This document shows, one piece after another, positions 54,691-62,931 of a stretch of DNA of 64,000 bases (within the stretch, counting starts at the first letter, position 1; every line of letters starts with the position of its first letter). The DNA is from Treponema sp. (GTDB taxonomy: Bacteria > Spirochaetota > Spirochaetia > Treponematales > Treponemataceae), in NCBI GenBank assembly GCA_017449285.1, contig JAFSJX010000022.1:1-64000 (forward strand), in the 5' to 3' direction. The position numbers were made by a program, and so were the translations under genes. The notes under the pieces were generated by a model that made no database searches, was not told the DNA's origin, and was given only the letters and a program-made list of their open reading frames with translations.

Positions 54691-55743
54691 TTAATCCGTA
54701 AAGCGGATTTTCTGCCAAAGGATATTGTATTTATCCAGACCTTCGCCAAGGTCATTTTTCAGTTCGCAGTTGTTCATCTGTTCTGCCTCGTACATCGGCT
54801 TACTGGTCATATATGGAGCGGCTTTCATATTCACAAAGCACGGGAAGCGGAATGCGTCCAAGAACTGCGCGTAGATTTCCGGACGGTGAATATAATTGAT
54901 GAATTCATTTGCCAACTCGTAGTGGAGAGCGTCCTTTAAGATACACATGCTGTCCAGATAGGAGGGACCGCCTTCCTGCGGAATAAAGAAATCAATAGTT
55001 TCATCCCACTTTTCTTCGGGAACTTCGCTGTAAATGACTTCCGCATAGCCCTGACACAACCAGAAGTCGCCGCTTGCGAATGATTTTCCGAAGCCTTCCG
55101 CATCAAATTTGACCAGATTCGGCTTCCATTCCTCGGTGACCAATTTTGCGGCGGCATCAAGTTCGTCATCGTCCAGCGAGTTGACGCTCTTTCCCAGATA
55201 TGCAAGCGCATCTCCCATCACTTCGCGCATATCGTCCATCATCGTGGCGTGACCTTTGAACTGCGTATCCGAAAAAATATTCCAGTCACGGCGATAAGAA
55301 GAGGTCGCCTTAGTCTTGTTCACGGCAACACCAGCCGCACCAAAATAATACGGAACAGCATATTTCATGTCGGGGTCATACGTCGCCTTTTCCAAAACTT
55401 TCGGGTTAATGTTTCCACGGTTGGTCAGTTTGCCCTGATCAAGCGCGCGCAACATTCCCTGGGCAATCATAATCGAAACATAGTCCTGACTCGGAACTAC
55501 AATGTCGTAGCCTTTTGCACCTGCGCGGAGTTTTGCATACATCTCTTCGTTTGACGCATAACTGTCTACCTTGACCGTGCAGTTGAACTCTTTCTCAAAC
55601 TGCGCGATTACCTCCTCGGGAGTGTAATACGTCCAGTTGTAGAGATACAATGTCCTGTCTTCCTTTTTTTTGCAGGAAACAAGACCCATCACCGCAGCCA
55701 AACCCATAGCCGCCAGTGCGATTTTAGCGATACAGTTCTTCAT
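54691..55743 (-). CDS. potD: Polyamine ABC transporter substrate-binding lipoprotein, paralogue 2
   Basis: Lipobox VSC; YLYNWTYYTPEEVIAQFEKEF, GYDIVVPSQDYVSIM, ASGDFWLCQGYAEVIY motifs as in PotD. It lies between potC and the other potD copy. Divergence concentrates in ligand-cleft-adjacent stretches, so the two may differ in polyamine preference; that is inference. Own ribosome-binding context is weak (about 110 nt after potC). Confidence 0.92.
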   Translation of the reverse strand: MKNCIAKIALAAMGLAAVMGLVSCKKKEDRTLYLYNWTYYTPEEVIAQFEKEFNCTVKVDSYASNEEMYAKLRAGAKGYDIVVPSQDYVSIMIAQGMLRALDQGKLTNRGNINPKVLEKATYDPDMKYAVPYYFGAAGVAVNKTKATSSYRRDWNIFSDTQFKGHATMMDDMREVMGDALAYLGKSVNSLDDDELDAAAKLVTEEWKPNLVKFDAEGFGKSFASGDFWLCQGYAEVIYSEVPEEKWDETIDFFIPQEGGPSYLDSMCILKDALHYELANEFINYIHRPEIYAQFLDAFRFPCFVNMKAAPYMTSKPMYEAEQMNNCELKNDLGEGLDKYNILWQKIRFTD

Positions 55744-55852
55744 GTTGTACCGTCCTCAAGAATATGAAGAATATTAGACTTGTTCGGCAGACCGTACAAG
55801 CCAGACCGATTTGATGACTTCTACCATCAGAACAGCCTTTTTTCCAAATCAA

Positions 55853-56719
55853 TTATCGTGCGCTAGCGAAACTTTTCAGTCCCCTGCGTAAGACAAACAC
55901 AAGAACACAAATGCCCAGAATCAGCACGAACGAAAGCGAATTGATGACCGGGCTTACTCCAAAACGAATCATGGAGTACACATACAGCGGGAGTGTCGTA
56001 CTTCCCGGTCCTGAGACCAGCGATGTAATCACGTAGTCTTCCAGCGACATCGTTACGCTCATCGCAAATCCGCTCACAATGCCCGGCATAATCGCAGGAA
56101 TAATTACCTTGTAAAGCGTCTGCCACTCGTTCGCGCCCAAATCGTGACTTGCCTCAATAATCGAATAATCAAATTCATCAATGCGCGCACTTACCATCAG
56201 GTACACAAATGGCAGACAGAACGTAGTATGCGCGATAAAAATTGTAAACAATCCGAGTGACAGTTTGATTCCGCTGAAAAAAATCAGAAGCGACACGCCC
56301 ATAATCACTTCGGGCAAAACCATTGGTAAAAAACTGATTGACTGAATATACTGCTTGCCAAAAAATTTATACCACGTGATGCCGATAGAAGCAAGCGTTC
56401 CCAGAACCGTTGCCACAATCGAAGATGTGACCGCAACAAAAAGGCTGTTGAACAAGGCCGACCACAAATCCTTTGAATCAAAAATCAGTTTCTCGTACCA
56501 CACGAATGAAAAATTCTGGAAATTCGTGTCTTTCGCCGAGTTGAATGAATAGAAAATAATGACGAACAGCGGAATGAACAAAAACATCAGCGACAGAGCC
56601 AGCACCGAATTTGACAGGCTGAACTGTGGCGCAAGGCGTTTCCAGTTTCGCTTCGCATGGCGGGCATTTTCGCTGGGACGTTTGTTTCTGATAAACAGTT
56701 TGTACGGATTCAGTTTCAT
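55853..56719 (-). CDS. potC: Polyamine ABC transporter permease PotC
   Basis: A six-helix ABC permease with the EAA loop (EASHDLGANEWQTLYKVIIPAIMPG). The first 30 residues are a charged cytoplasmic extension (NPYKLFIRNKRPSENARHAKRNWK). It overlaps potB by four bases. With PotB it forms the membrane channel for spermidine/putrescine. Confidence 0.92.
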   Translation of the reverse strand: MKLNPYKLFIRNKRPSENARHAKRNWKRLAPQFSLSNSVLALSLMFLFIPLFVIIFYSFNSAKDTNFQNFSFVWYEKLIFDSKDLWSALFNSLFVAVTSSIVATVLGTLASIGITWYKFFGKQYIQSISFLPMVLPEVIMGVSLLIFFSGIKLSLGLFTIFIAHTTFCLPFVYLMVSARIDEFDYSIIEASHDLGANEWQTLYKVIIPAIMPGIVSGFAMSVTMSLEDYVITSLVSGPGSTTLPLYVYSMIRFGVSPVINSLSFVLILGICVLVFVLRRGLKSFASAR

Positions 56720-57792
56720 TGTGCGTCTCCTGCTGGCTGTGCCGAAGCGGCAATGATGTTTCCTTTTTTAAGGCTCGTTGCCAAAAGCGGGGTATTCGTG
56801 TTTGCCGCCACATCTTCCTTGGTGGACATTTTTTTGAGGCTCGCTTCTTTTTTATTGGTAGAAAGCATCCACAAAATCGCAATCATGGAGACGGCGGTAA
56901 TCACCAAACTGAACGCAGAGGCAAGCGGCCAGTTACGCACTTTCTGCACCTGGTCAACGATGATGTTTCCCAGCATGTAACTGTCTTTGCCACCAACCAA
57001 CTGCGGAACGGTATACGTACCAAAAATCGGAATGAACGTAAAAATCAGCGCGCTCACAATCCCGCTCTTTACGCCGGGAATCAGCACTTTGAACATGGAC
57101 TGCGGCTTGGTCGCACCCAAATCGCGGGCGGCTTCCAAAAGGCTAAAGTCAAAGCGGTCAACCGCCGTAAAAATCGGAAGAATCGCATACGGCAGGTACA
57201 TGTAAATGCTTACCAGAATGACCGCCCCTTTGGTGAACATGAATTTGTGGGGAATAAATTCCGCCCCGCCAAAACCAAGGGCATGCTTTATGCTCCAGAA
57301 GAAATGAAAAATCGAATTGAGCAGTCCATTGTCTCCCAAAATCGTCATCCATGCAAAAATACGGATAAGGCTGTTGGTTAAGAACGGAATGACGACCAGC
57401 ACCAAAAGCAGTGTCTGATGCTTGCTTCTTGCCATCGCATATCCGCAGGGAAGCGCGATAACAATCGTCACCGCCGTGGAGACCACCGTAATGAACAGCG
57501 TGCGCAGAAAAATCATGCCGTAAGCGGGAACAAGCATCTGCTGGTAGGCTTTGAACGTGAATTCTGCGATAACGCCGCCGTACACATCGCGCTTCATAAA
57601 CGAATACGCCACGATGATGATAAGCGGCACGACAAAAAATAGCGTGAACCACAAGCCCATCGGATAAGCATACGCCGGTCCCGGATTGAGTTTCTTGTAC
57701 TTTGCGCCGTGAGCCTTTGCCGCAAGCCTGAGCAAAAAATTGCGTTTGGGCGGCAGGGCTTCACCGTCGGGTTTCGTCTTTTCGCCGCTCAT
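56716..57792 (-). CDS. potB: Polyamine ABC transporter permease PotB
   Basis: A six-helix permease, EAA loop EAARDLGATKPQSMFKVLIPG, with a C-terminal cytoplasmic tail of about 60 residues beyond the family norm (TNKKEASLKKMSTKEDVAAN...). Overlaps potA and potC by 4 nt each (ATGA). Confidence 0.92.
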   Translation of the reverse strand: MSGEKTKPDGEALPPKRNFLLRLAAKAHGAKYKKLNPGPAYAYPMGLWFTLFFVVPLIIIVAYSFMKRDVYGGVIAEFTFKAYQQMLVPAYGMIFLRTLFITVVSTAVTIVIALPCGYAMARSKHQTLLLVLVVIPFLTNSLIRIFAWMTILGDNGLLNSIFHFFWSIKHALGFGGAEFIPHKFMFTKGAVILVSIYMYLPYAILPIFTAVDRFDFSLLEAARDLGATKPQSMFKVLIPGVKSGIVSALIFTFIPIFGTYTVPQLVGGKDSYMLGNIIVDQVQKVRNWPLASAFSLVITAVSMIAILWMLSTNKKEASLKKMSTKEDVAANTNTPLLATSLKKGNIIAASAQPAGDAQ

Positions 57793-58982
57793 TTATTGAT
57801 GTCCTCTACGATATAGCCGTCGTTCGCCGCCCATGAGATGTACACGGTGTCTTTCCATGCAATCTCCGGTCCCTCGTCAAGATAATTGATGTGCTGCTTG
57901 AACACTTTGACAATCGTACCGTTTTCCAGCCGCACGTAGAATTTGGACTGGAATCCCGTATAAATCGGCTCTTCAACCACGCCCTTGAACACGTTGATGT
58001 CGCGTCTGCCCGCAAATTTCGGTTCTTCCAGCGTAATGCGGATTTTTTCAGGACGAATCGTAAAGGCGACCTTCTGCCCCTCATCGGTATGCTCATAATC
58101 AGTCACCAAAATATTTTTGTCTTCTTCGCGGGTCGCCGCCGTCTCTCCGGTCAGTTGCGCCTGCATTCCAAGCGCGGGCGTATTCAGCGTGACCATGTGT
58201 TCAATGTCGGATTTTCCCGCCACCTTGTATTCCTCGCATTTGACCACGGTACTCTCAAACAAATTCGTCTCGCCGATAAACTGGGCGACAAACTGCGTGG
58301 CGGGGCTTTCGTAAATCTCGAACGGAGTTCCCACCTGCAAGACATGTCCGCTGTTCATCACGGCAATTCGGTCGCTCACCGCCAAAGCCTCGCTCTGGTC
58401 ATGCGTTACATAGATAAAGGTGATGCCGATTTTGTCATGCAATGCGTCAAGGTCAATCAAAAGATTTGCGCGCAATTTTGCATCCAATGCGGAAAGCGGC
58501 TCGTCCAAAAGCAACACTTTCGGCTCGTTAATCAATGCGCGCGCGATTGCCACACGCTGACGCTGTCCGCCGGAAAGTTGGTTCGGCTTTTTGAACATGT
58601 GCGCCTCAAGCTGGACGAGCTTTAAATAATCGCGCACTTTTTTGTCTATTTCTTCTTTTGAAAGTTTTTTGAGTTTCAGCGGGAATGCCACGTTGTCATA
58701 CACACTCAGATGCGGAAAGAGCGCGTATGTCTGGAACACCGTATTTGCCTGCCGTTTGTTCGGCGGAAACGGAATGATGTTCTGGTCATCAAACAGCACC
58801 GCTCCCTCATCAGGAAATTCAAATCCGGCGATGATGCGCAACAACGTAGTCTTGCCACAACCGGAAGGACCGAGCAGGGAGAAAAATTCACCCGGCTTAA
58901 TCGTAAAATTGATGTCATCAAGCGCGACAAAATCACCGAATCGCTTTGAGACATGGTCAATAGTAACCTGACTTCCTTTCAC
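57789..58982 (-). CDS. potA: Polyamine ABC transporter ATPase PotA
   Basis: Walker A GPSGCGKT at residues 38-45, LSGGQRQRVAIARAL near 136, Walker B LLLDEPLSALD, plus the C-terminal TOBE-type regulatory domain (TIRPEKIRITLEEPK...). It is first in the operon; GTG start follows AGAGGAAC. It drives spermidine/putrescine import. Confidence 0.93.
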   Translation of the reverse strand: MKGSQVTIDHVSKRFGDFVALDDINFTIKPGEFFSLLGPSGCGKTTLLRIIAGFEFPDEGAVLFDDQNIIPFPPNKRQANTVFQTYALFPHLSVYDNVAFPLKLKKLSKEEIDKKVRDYLKLVQLEAHMFKKPNQLSGGQRQRVAIARALINEPKVLLLDEPLSALDAKLRANLLIDLDALHDKIGITFIYVTHDQSEALAVSDRIAVMNSGHVLQVGTPFEIYESPATQFVAQFIGETNLFESTVVKCEEYKVAGKSDIEHMVTLNTPALGMQAQLTGETAATREEDKNILVTDYEHTDEGQKVAFTIRPEKIRITLEEPKFAGRRDINVFKGVVEEPIYTGFQSKFYVRLENGTIVKVFKQHINYLDEGPEIAWKDTVYISWAANDGYIVEDINK

Positions 58983-59049
58983 TCTTGTTCCTCTAACCTA
59001 TTCCACCGTTGAAGGCGGTTTGATACCGTGCAGATAGTGCATAAACCTT

Positions 59050-59078
59050 ACAATAGACTTATTGCGCAATCTTATCAA
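59050..59078 (-). promoter_or_regulatory. potABC(D)D promoter
   Basis: Minus strand TTGATA (59078-59073), 17-nt spacer, TATTGT (59055-59050). Confidence 0.5.
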
Positions 59079-59108
59079 TAGAATTTAAGGAAATTTATAT
59101 GATTTTTT

Positions 59109-59243
59109 TGAGGGGAAAAGCCCGCTGAAAACTTCGCCTACGGCTCGTTGCGAATACTCCCCTTTTTTGAGGGGAAAAGCCTTTCCCCTAGTTCGCACTT
59201 CGTTGCTCACATACCCCTTTCTCCTGGGGCCAGCCCCAAGCCC
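59109..59243 (+). repeat. Interspersed structured repeat, copy 5
   Basis: A GGGGAAAAGCCCGCT...CGTTGCGAATACTCCCC half-unit, then GAGGGGAAAAGCCTTTCCCCT, GCACTTCGTTGC, ACCCCTTTCTCCT and the terminal hairpin TGGGGC-CA-GCCCCA followed by AGCCCC. Its end touches the stop codon of the next minus-strand gene. Confidence 0.75.
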
Positions 59244-59678
59244 CTACTCCACCGTACAATCGGTCAGCAAAATGCGGTTCATGCCCGCTTCTTCAAACTG
59301 ATGAAACGTGCCGCTCACCGTAATGTCCGAATACTGCGCGGGATAGTCCTTGGGATAAACGGGACTGCCTTTCAAGCGGAATTCCATGCCTTGCGCACAA
59401 CAGGCGGTCGCGTCTTGCACAATACAGGCAAAGGAGCGGGCGGGCTTTCCGTCCATCTCGTATTCAAACACCTCGAACGTGCCGTGCATACGGATTTTTC
59501 TGCCCTCGTAATTGTCGGGATTGATGAGCATATCAAATACTTTCGCATAGACCATCGTCGCGCTCATTTTGGTCAAATCCACGTCGGAAGATTTTTTTGC
59601 CGCCGTCTTTTTCTGCGCAAAAACAAGCGAAAGCGTCACACATAACGCGATAAAAGCGAAAAACAGCGATTTTTTCAT
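59244..59678 (-). CDS. Secreted OB-fold-like protein of the metal-import operon
   Basis: Signal peptide MKKSLFFAFIALCVTLSLVFA and a ~115-residue domain with IRMHGTFEVFEYEMDGKPARSFACIVQDATACCAQGMEF. The paired cysteines after a beta-strand recall the C-terminal part of YcgQ/TIGR03943-type proteins linked to zinc in other bacteria; this is a family-level guess. ATG 59678 follows GGGAGAAAATAAA, which also contains the permease stop, so expression is coupled. It ends the operon. Confidence 0.7.
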   Translation of the reverse strand: MKKSLFFAFIALCVTLSLVFAQKKTAAKKSSDVDLTKMSATMVYAKVFDMLINPDNYEGRKIRMHGTFEVFEYEMDGKPARSFACIVQDATACCAQGMEFRLKGSPVYPKDYPAQYSDITVSGTFHQFEEAGMNRILLTDCTVE

Positions 59679-59679
59679 T

Positions 59680-60507
59680 TTATTTTCTCCCAACCAACGC
59701 GCAGACGACAAACACAAGCATATCCACCGCCACAATCGTTGCGCCCACAGGCGTTCCCGCAAGAATCGAGATTAGCATACCAACGAGCGCGCACACCACG
59801 GAAATAATCGCAGAATACACCGTAACGTGCTTAAAACTTTTGCTCAGACGCATCGCACTCATCGCAGGAAAAATCACCAGCGCGCTTATCAAAAGCGAAC
59901 CGACCAAATTCATCGCAAGCACGATAATCACCGCAATCACCACGGCAAGCAAGAGATTGTAAAAATCAGTCTTTACGCCGATTGCCCTGGCAAATGTCTC
60001 GTCAAAGGTGACCGCAAACAATTTATTGTAGCACAAGACAAAAATCACCACAACAACCACGCTCAGCACAACGCTCGCAAGAACCTCGCCTTTGGTCAGC
60101 GTCAGAATCGAAGTTGAGCCAAAAAGCGTGCTGCATACATCGCCCGAAAGATTTGACGATGGCGCAAAAATATTCATCAGCAGATAGCCTACGGCAAGAG
60201 AGCCAACGGAAATCATCGCGATAGCGGCATCTCCCTTAATCTTCCGCTTTTGACCGCCGCACAAAAGCAACACCGCGCACACAATCGTCGCAGGAAGAAT
60301 CAGCGTCATCTTGTTGGTCAGAGCGAACACCGCCGCAAACGACATCGCCCCGAACGCAACATGGCTCAGTCCGTCACCAATGTACGAAAAGCGGCGCAAC
60401 ACCAGCGTAACGCCCAGCAATGACGAGCAGAGCGCAATCAGCGTTCCCGCAATCAGAGCGTACTGTACGAACGGAAACGAAAGATATTCAAAAAGCATCT
60501 CAAACAT
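59680..60507 (-). CDS. znuB: Zinc/manganese-type ABC permease
   Basis: An ABC-3 family permease with about eight membrane helices, including FSYIGDGLSHVAFGAMSFAA and VAMNLVGSLLISALVIFPAMSAMRLSKSFK. The family imports Zn2+, Mn2+ or Fe2+. Start follows GGAGG and lies inside the end of the ATPase gene (8-nt overlap). Confidence 0.88.
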   Translation of the reverse strand: MFEMLFEYLSFPFVQYALIAGTLIALCSSLLGVTLVLRRFSYIGDGLSHVAFGAMSFAAVFALTNKMTLILPATIVCAVLLLCGGQKRKIKGDAAIAMISVGSLAVGYLLMNIFAPSSNLSGDVCSTLFGSTSILTLTKGEVLASVVLSVVVVVIFVLCYNKLFAVTFDETFARAIGVKTDFYNLLLAVVIAVIIVLAMNLVGSLLISALVIFPAMSAMRLSKSFKHVTVYSAIISVVCALVGMLISILAGTPVGATIVAVDMLVFVVCALVGRK

Positions 60508-61219
60508 TTTTTTCCTCCGTATCAGTTGAACCTGTGCCGCTTGCAGAAGTCAGCCGTCTGCCGTTTTCCGTCCGCAAAAAAGTGTCCTTCGTACCAAAAA
60601 AACGGAAACTCCCCAGCGACAGAATGTGACTCGCATACCGAATCGCGCTCATATCATGGGTAATCATGATGATTGTCGTGCCTTCCTTGTTGAACCCGCG
60701 CACAAAATCATACAGTTCTTCGGTCACTTTTGGGTCAAGCCCCGCAACTGGCTCGTCAAGAATCAGCAGATTTTGTGTGGCGCACAAGGCGCGGGCAAGC
60801 AGAACCCGTTGCTGTTGTCCCCCGGAAAGTTCCCGATAACTTTTCTTCGCAAGATGAATGATTTCCATCCGCTGTAAATTCTTCCGCGCCCGCTCTTTTT
60901 CTTCCGCACGATAAAACGGACGGAATTGCATACGGTTCTGACAGCCCGAAAGCACGATTTCTTCCACCGTGGCGGGAAAATCCTTTTGCACCACCGTCTG
61001 CTGAGGAAGATAGCCCAATTCCGTTGTGTCAAAATTTCGTGTCAGCGTGCCAGAAAGCGGTTTCAATAAGCCGAGCAGCGTTTTTACCAACGTCGATTTT
61101 CCCACGCCATTTTCGCCAACAATGCACAAATAATCGCCCGCATTAACCTCAAACGAAATCTGCTGTGCCACTCCTAGCTGCTCGTAACCAATCGTCAGAT
61201 TCTCACACCGTAAAATCAT
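60500..61219 (-). CDS. znuC: Zinc/manganese-type ABC ATPase
   Basis: GENGVGKST Walker A, LSGGQQQRVLLARAL signature and LLILDEPVAGLD Walker B of the metal-ABC ATPase family, 239 residues. ATG 61219 follows GAGGG; the frame extends ~50 codons upstream, but that part lies in the intergenic region after the binding-protein gene and looks non-coding. It pairs with the permease. Confidence 0.9.
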   Translation of the reverse strand: MILRCENLTIGYEQLGVAQQISFEVNAGDYLCIVGENGVGKSTLVKTLLGLLKPLSGTLTRNFDTTELGYLPQQTVVQKDFPATVEEIVLSGCQNRMQFRPFYRAEEKERARKNLQRMEIIHLAKKSYRELSGGQQQRVLLARALCATQNLLILDEPVAGLDPKVTEELYDFVRGFNKEGTTIIMITHDMSAIRYASHILSLGSFRFFGTKDTFLRTENGRRLTSASGTGSTDTEEKNV

Positions 61220-61295
61220 ACTATCTACCCTCAATGCATGGGCCTGCGAAGAAGCATTGCAACATGGCCTTTCTGGCAGACCCAATGACCGTACT

Positions 61296-62315
61296 TTATT
61301 CTCCCAACGCCTCTTCCAAGACCGCCAGATTTTTTTCCATGATGCCCAGATAGGTCGTTCCTGCGGCAATCTGCTTTGCGGTCGTGGACTGCATAGAATC
61401 CAGCGTCAGAATTTTTGCGGACTTTGCCTTGGTGTTTTGAATGATTGTTCCCGCAATTTTCCCGTCGCCCGTCTCAATTTGAAGCACCGCCGGAAGCGAA
61501 AGTTCGTCCGCCTTTGCAGAAAGGAACGCGACCGTCTTAAAACTCGCCTCTGTTTCCGCAGAACAACCCACGAACGCCGCATAATAGTGCAAGCCGTAAT
61601 CATCCGTCAGATAGCGGAACGGAAAACGGTCGCCAAACAAAAGCGTTTTGCGGACAGCAGATTTTACCGCGGCAGTGTAATCGGCATCAAGCGCGGCAAG
61701 TTTTTCGTCATAAGCGGAAAGATTTTTGCGATACATCGCGGCATTTTTCTCGTCTGCGGCACACAATTCCTCTGCGATTGCCGCACACAAAAGCCGTGCG
61801 TTCTTAATGCTCAGCCACACATGCTCATCGTATTCAATTTCTTCCTCATCGTCGTGATGATGATGACCTTCGCCTTCGTGATGATGTTCCTCGCCTTCAT
61901 GTTCATGCTCGTCATCTTCTTCGACCTGCATTCCCTCAACGATTTCTTCTTCCTTTACTTTGTCGCCCAGCACTTCAAGCAGATTGACCACGCGTATATT
62001 CTTGTTCCTGACGGTTTTGAGCGCGTCTTCCACCCATTCATCACTTTCGCCGCCCACGTAAACAAAGATGTCCGCGACAGAAAGTTTTGCCATGTCCTTG
62101 ACGCTCGGCTGATAACTGTGCAAATCAACGCCGTTATCCAAAAGCAGGGTCAGTTCCGCGTGGTCAGCCTGTTCGCCAAGAATATTCCGTACCCAGTCAT
62201 ATTCGGGAAAAATCGTAGCGACGACTTTCAGTTTTCCGTCCGTCGTCTTTTTATGGCATGCGGCAAAAGAAAAAATCACCGCAACCGCAATAAACATCGT
62301 ATATATTTTTTTCAT
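61296..62315 (-). CDS. znuA: Zinc-binding periplasmic lipoprotein (ZnuA-type)
   Basis: Lipobox AAC, then the cluster A-I binding-protein fold: VVATIFPEYDWVRNIL, DNGVDLHSYQPSVKD, VGGESDEW, DEHVWLSIKNARLL. The strongly histidine/acid-rich loop between ~125 and 175 (HEHEGEEHHHEGEGHHHHDD) is typical of zinc-binding ZnuA proteins. ATG 62315 is 11 nt from AAGGAG and preferred over 62324, which is only 2 nt from it. Supplies zinc to the ABC complex. Confidence 0.9.
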   Translation of the reverse strand: MKKIYTMFIAVAVIFSFAACHKKTTDGKLKVVATIFPEYDWVRNILGEQADHAELTLLLDNGVDLHSYQPSVKDMAKLSVADIFVYVGGESDEWVEDALKTVRNKNIRVVNLLEVLGDKVKEEEIVEGMQVEEDDEHEHEGEEHHHEGEGHHHHDDEEEIEYDEHVWLSIKNARLLCAAIAEELCAADEKNAAMYRKNLSAYDEKLAALDADYTAAVKSAVRKTLLFGDRFPFRYLTDDYGLHYYAAFVGCSAETEASFKTVAFLSAKADELSLPAVLQIETGDGKIAGTIIQNTKAKSAKILTLDSMQSTTAKQIAAGTTYLGIMEKNLAVLEEALGE

Positions 62316-62330
62316 AGTAATCATGTCTCC

Positions 62331-62405
62331 TTAAAAAATAATGCAGTCAACGCGGAGTAAGGCAAAAAAAGCGAAGAGCGCAACGCTTAAAAATGCTTTT
62401 TTCAT
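62331..62405 (-). CDS. 24-residue membrane peptide between the Fur-family gene and znuA
   Basis: ATGA overlap with the stop of the regulator; GGAG lies 8 nt before the ATG. The 24 residues begin MKKAFLSVALFAFFALL and contain one cysteine (VDCIIF), so they look like a bare signal peptide or single transmembrane segment. The stop is followed at once by the znuA ribosome-binding site (TAAGGAG), so it may couple translation of the two genes. Confidence 0.45.
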   Translation of the reverse strand: MKKAFLSVALFAFFALLRVDCIIF

Positions 62406-62830
62406 TTTGGCTCTCCTTTCTGACATGCCGCGCATACGCCGTAAAAGACCGTGCGGAACGGATTGAGCGTAAAACCGTGTTCTTTTTGCAGATGAGACCG
62501 AATCAGCGCAAGTTCGTCACATGCCAGATGGATAAGCGCACCGCACATTTCACATTTCAAATGAAAATGCTGTTCCTGAGCCTCGTCCTTGCAGACATTT
62601 CCAAGATACTCGTAGCAAGCGGCAGAATGTTCGTCAATCACGTATTTGGTCACCACGCCATCGCTCACCAGTTTTTCAAGATGACGGTACACGGTGGCAA
62701 TGCCGATTGACGACTGCTTCCCCTCAAAATGCGCGCGCACATCCTCTGCCGTAAAATGTTTTCCTTGCATTTCGCGGAGATACGAGAGAAGAAGTTCCTG
62801 CTGACGCGTTTTGTACGGTGACTTTATCAT
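62402..62830 (-). CDS. Fur-family metalloregulator (Zur-like)
   Basis: A 142-residue Fur-family repressor: winged helix (SSIGIATVYRHLEKLVSDGVV), dimer-domain metal ligands HFHLKCEMCGALIHLAC, and a second C-terminal pair (CAACQ), the CxxC...CxxC structural zinc site. It heads the zinc-importer operon and has two Fur-like boxes at its own promoter, so it likely represses itself and znu genes when metal is replete. Zur, Fur or Mur identity is not fixed by sequence alone; the ZnuA neighbour favours Zur. Confidence 0.85.
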   Translation of the reverse strand: MIKSPYKTRQQELLLSYLREMQGKHFTAEDVRAHFEGKQSSIGIATVYRHLEKLVSDGVVTKYVIDEHSAACYEYLGNVCKDEAQEQHFHLKCEMCGALIHLACDELALIRSHLQKEHGFTLNPFRTVFYGVCAACQKGEPK

Positions 62831-62841
62831 CTTTGTGCCAA

Positions 62842-62908
62842 TTTGATAATGATTTTCAAATTATACTCATCGCACAAAAAAATGTCAATATGAGAATGAT
62901 TTTCAAAT
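62842..62908 (-). promoter_or_regulatory. Promoter of the zinc-import operon with two Fur-like boxes
   Basis: A consensus promoter, TTGACA (62888-62883), 17-nt spacer, TATAAT (62865-62860). TTTGATAATGATTTTCAAA (62842-62860) covers the start point, and ATGAGAATGATTTTCAAAT (62890-62908) lies upstream of the -35. Both resemble the Fur box GATAATGATAATCATTATC. Confidence 0.8.
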
Positions 62909-62916
62909 TTACGCAA

Positions 62917-62931
62917 GAAACAATGTTTCTG
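62917..62931 (-). terminator. Short hairpin after the outer-membrane protein gene
   Basis: AGAAACA-A-TGTTTCT is a 7-bp inverted repeat next to the gene's stop; no T-tract, so a terminator role is weak. Confidence 0.25.
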
